DNA of 64,000 bases, from assembly GCA_017307785.1 (NCBI GenBank), contig JAFKGI010000004.1, positions 1-64,000 of the forward strand, given 5' to 3'. Position 1 is the stretch's first letter. Each line of letters opens with the position of its first letter. The notes below the pieces were generated by a model, which was given only the letters and a program-made list of their open reading frames with translations, did no database searches and was not told the DNA's origin. This DNA is from Vulcanimicrobiota bacterium (GTDB lineage Bacteria > Vulcanimicrobiota > Xenobia > Xenobiales > JADMJV01). Both the position numbers and the translations under genes were made by a program. Shown in pieces: positions 63,056 to 64,000 of the stretch.

Positions 63056-63837
63056 TCCGGTCGGCGCACCCGAATGCGAGCCGCGCCGCCGCCGCTGGTC
63101 ACCGTGACCGGCCCACCACTCAGGCGCCGGCGGGCAATCTGCACCGCCTGCTCGGCTTTCTTGCGGATCTCTTTGCCGCCCCCGGTGCCACCCAGGTGGG
63201 GGAGGGCCACCACCCAGGGCTTGTAGTCCTCGGCGATGCCTTCAAAGCGCGTCTGGAAAGGAAGCTTGTCGGCTTCCAGCTTCTCGTAGATCTCGGGAAT
63301 GCCCTGACGCTGCGCCTCGGGCACGTCCATCAGAATGGTCGACTCCTCGTCCTGGCCGGTCAGGAATTTCCAGGCCAGTGACCCGTGAATCAGAATCAAG
63401 TTCGGCTTCAAGCTTTCCACCAGGCGGATGGTGCGGGGCCAGCAGGCGCGAGCCAAGGGCGCGGTCACCTCTGAGCTGCGGGCCGTCAGAATCGGGACCA
63501 GATGGGTCACGCAGGCAGCCTGTCCGAAGGCGCTATAGTTACCGGTGTGGTTGGCGGTGTAGGGCAGATAGCCGGTGAAGCTGGCCTTATCGTTGTCGGC
63601 ACCGTCGAAGTAGTTGGTGGACCAGTCGATATAGTCTTCCGCCTGAGTGGGGGCGTCGCTGACGTCGTAGCCGGCCGGGTTGACGCCCAGAAAGAAATAA
63701 GCCGGGGTGGAGGAGCCCAGAAACGGCAGAATCTCGGCCTGCGGACGCTTGGCCAGAAAAGGCCGACAGAGCCGGTCCTGGCGGGTCTCGTTCAAAATTT
63801 TGCGGATGGCTTCCAAAAATTCAGGGCTGTATTTCAT
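63052..63837 (-). CDS. Uracil-DNA glycosylase-like superfamily protein
   Basis: 261 residues. The core pattern is that of the UDG-like fold: a first strand with YFFLGVNPAGYD (motif 1 G-x-N-P), a middle strand NLILIHGSLAWKFL, and WVVALPHLGGTGGG where UDG enzymes have the HPSP loop (His present, Ser/Pro changed). The catalytic acid of classical UDG is not obvious, so enzyme activity is uncertain. A basic C-terminus (RRRLSG, RIRVRRPD) could touch nucleic acid. It overlaps the ankyrin gene end by four bases. Confidence 0.6.
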   Translation of the reverse strand: MKYSPEFLEAIRKILNETRQDRLCRPFLAKRPQAEILPFLGSSTPAYFFLGVNPAGYDVSDAPTQAEDYIDWSTNYFDGADNDKASFTGYLPYTANHTGNYSAFGQAACVTHLVPILTARSSEVTAPLARACWPRTIRLVESLKPNLILIHGSLAWKFLTGQDEESTILMDVPEAQRQGIPEIYEKLEADKLPFQTRFEGIAEDYKPWVVALPHLGGTGGGKEIRKKAEQAVQIARRRLSGGPVTVTSGGGAARIRVRRPD

Positions 63838-63967
63838 CGGTTTCTCCCAATAGTCAGACAGCTAGGGTAGCACACTGAGAAGGGGAAGTCACCCCGCCAA
63901 AGAGGGTCTGCTCCGCGGTGCAGGGAACACAAAGTCTGCATTTTTAGATAGATAGCGGAGCGGCCCC

Positions 63968-64000
63968 ATGGCTCAGAAATCACGAAAAGGTCCAAATTAC
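63968..64000 (+). CDS. Possible start of a gene cut by the window end
   Basis: ATG 63968 follows a GGAG box at 8-base spacing and opens MAQKSRKGPNY before the window ends. Only 11 codons are visible, so it is a candidate. The 130 bases before it (63838-63967) form a divergent promoter region with the UDG-like gene. Confidence 0.4.
   Translation, partial: MAQKSRKGPNY

Overview
This window is a dense, GC-rich bacterial chromosome segment: about 66 protein genes, two of them cut by the window ends. I saw no rRNA, tRNA, CRISPR array, insertion sequence or prophage. Genes run in long, tightly packed operons on both strands with many 4-base stop/start overlaps (ATGA, GTGA, TTGA, CTGA) and several tail-to-tail 3' overlaps. 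The cell probably has two membranes, because there are two heptosyltransferase-like GT9 enzymes, a TolC-like channel with an HlyD adaptor, HtrA and a PBP4-type DacB. RNase Y and the c-di-AMP phosphodiesterase PgpH are less typical of Proteobacteria. An under-sampled phylum (for example Eremiobacterota or Armatimonadota) would fit, but the sequence alone does not settle the taxonomy.

Layout. 1-1.8 kb: a partial minus-strand gene, a cupin, a conserved hypothetical and cytidine deaminase cdd behind aspS. 3.6-3.8 kb: a gene-free strip holding a 15/16 match to the ParB site parS. 3.8-11.5 kb: a seven-gene minus-strand operon, pgpH-ybeY-CorC-like-propeller-GT9-GT2-GT9, linking c-di-AMP turnover and rRNA maturation to surface glycan assembly. 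11.6-19 kb: small secreted or membrane proteins, htrA behind an ECF-type promoter, mtnD, a miniature subtilase, and the chaperone set grpE-dnaK-[terminator]-dnaJ. 19.1-24.5 kb: a four-gene export operon (ABC, HlyD, TolC, M23) whose ABC protein has lost all the usual ATPase residues.

24.6-31.6 kb: an orphan OmpR-type regulator, an SGNH hydrolase, the DUF2157/DUF4401/GDYXXLXY membrane cluster, and a receiver-adenylyl cyclase gene overlapping a gene for a cyclic-nucleotide-binding DUF1003 membrane protein. 31.7-36.1 kb: lspA, a radical-SAM plus DUF4130-UdgX DNA repair pair, then a gene with Clp-N-like repeats split by one in-frame TAG. 36.1-44.7 kb: glutaminyl cyclotransferase, RNase Y, an orphan NuoC-like mini-protein, a TPR protein, a MazG-like enzyme, a pseudocaspase, BrkB and DacB. 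44.7-50.4 kb: heparinase-like protein, sugar aminotransferase, MsbA-like ABC exporter and accB. 50.4-55.8 kb: a HisRS-like protein with lost catalytic arginines and a roughly 260-residue Arg/Asp/Glu-rich tail, then ftsA-nrdR-deoA. 56-64 kb: enoyl-CoA hydratase, a His-rich metal binder, a GT-C-like membrane protein, a glycine-rich protein, alaS, an ankyrin protein and a uracil-DNA-glycosylase-like protein.

Most genes are housekeeping. The unusual items are the amber-split Clp-N protein, the HisRS-like protein with its charged tail, the motif-less ABC exporter operon, the cyclase/CNB pair, the pseudocaspase, the stand-alone NuoC-like protein and the parS-like site.
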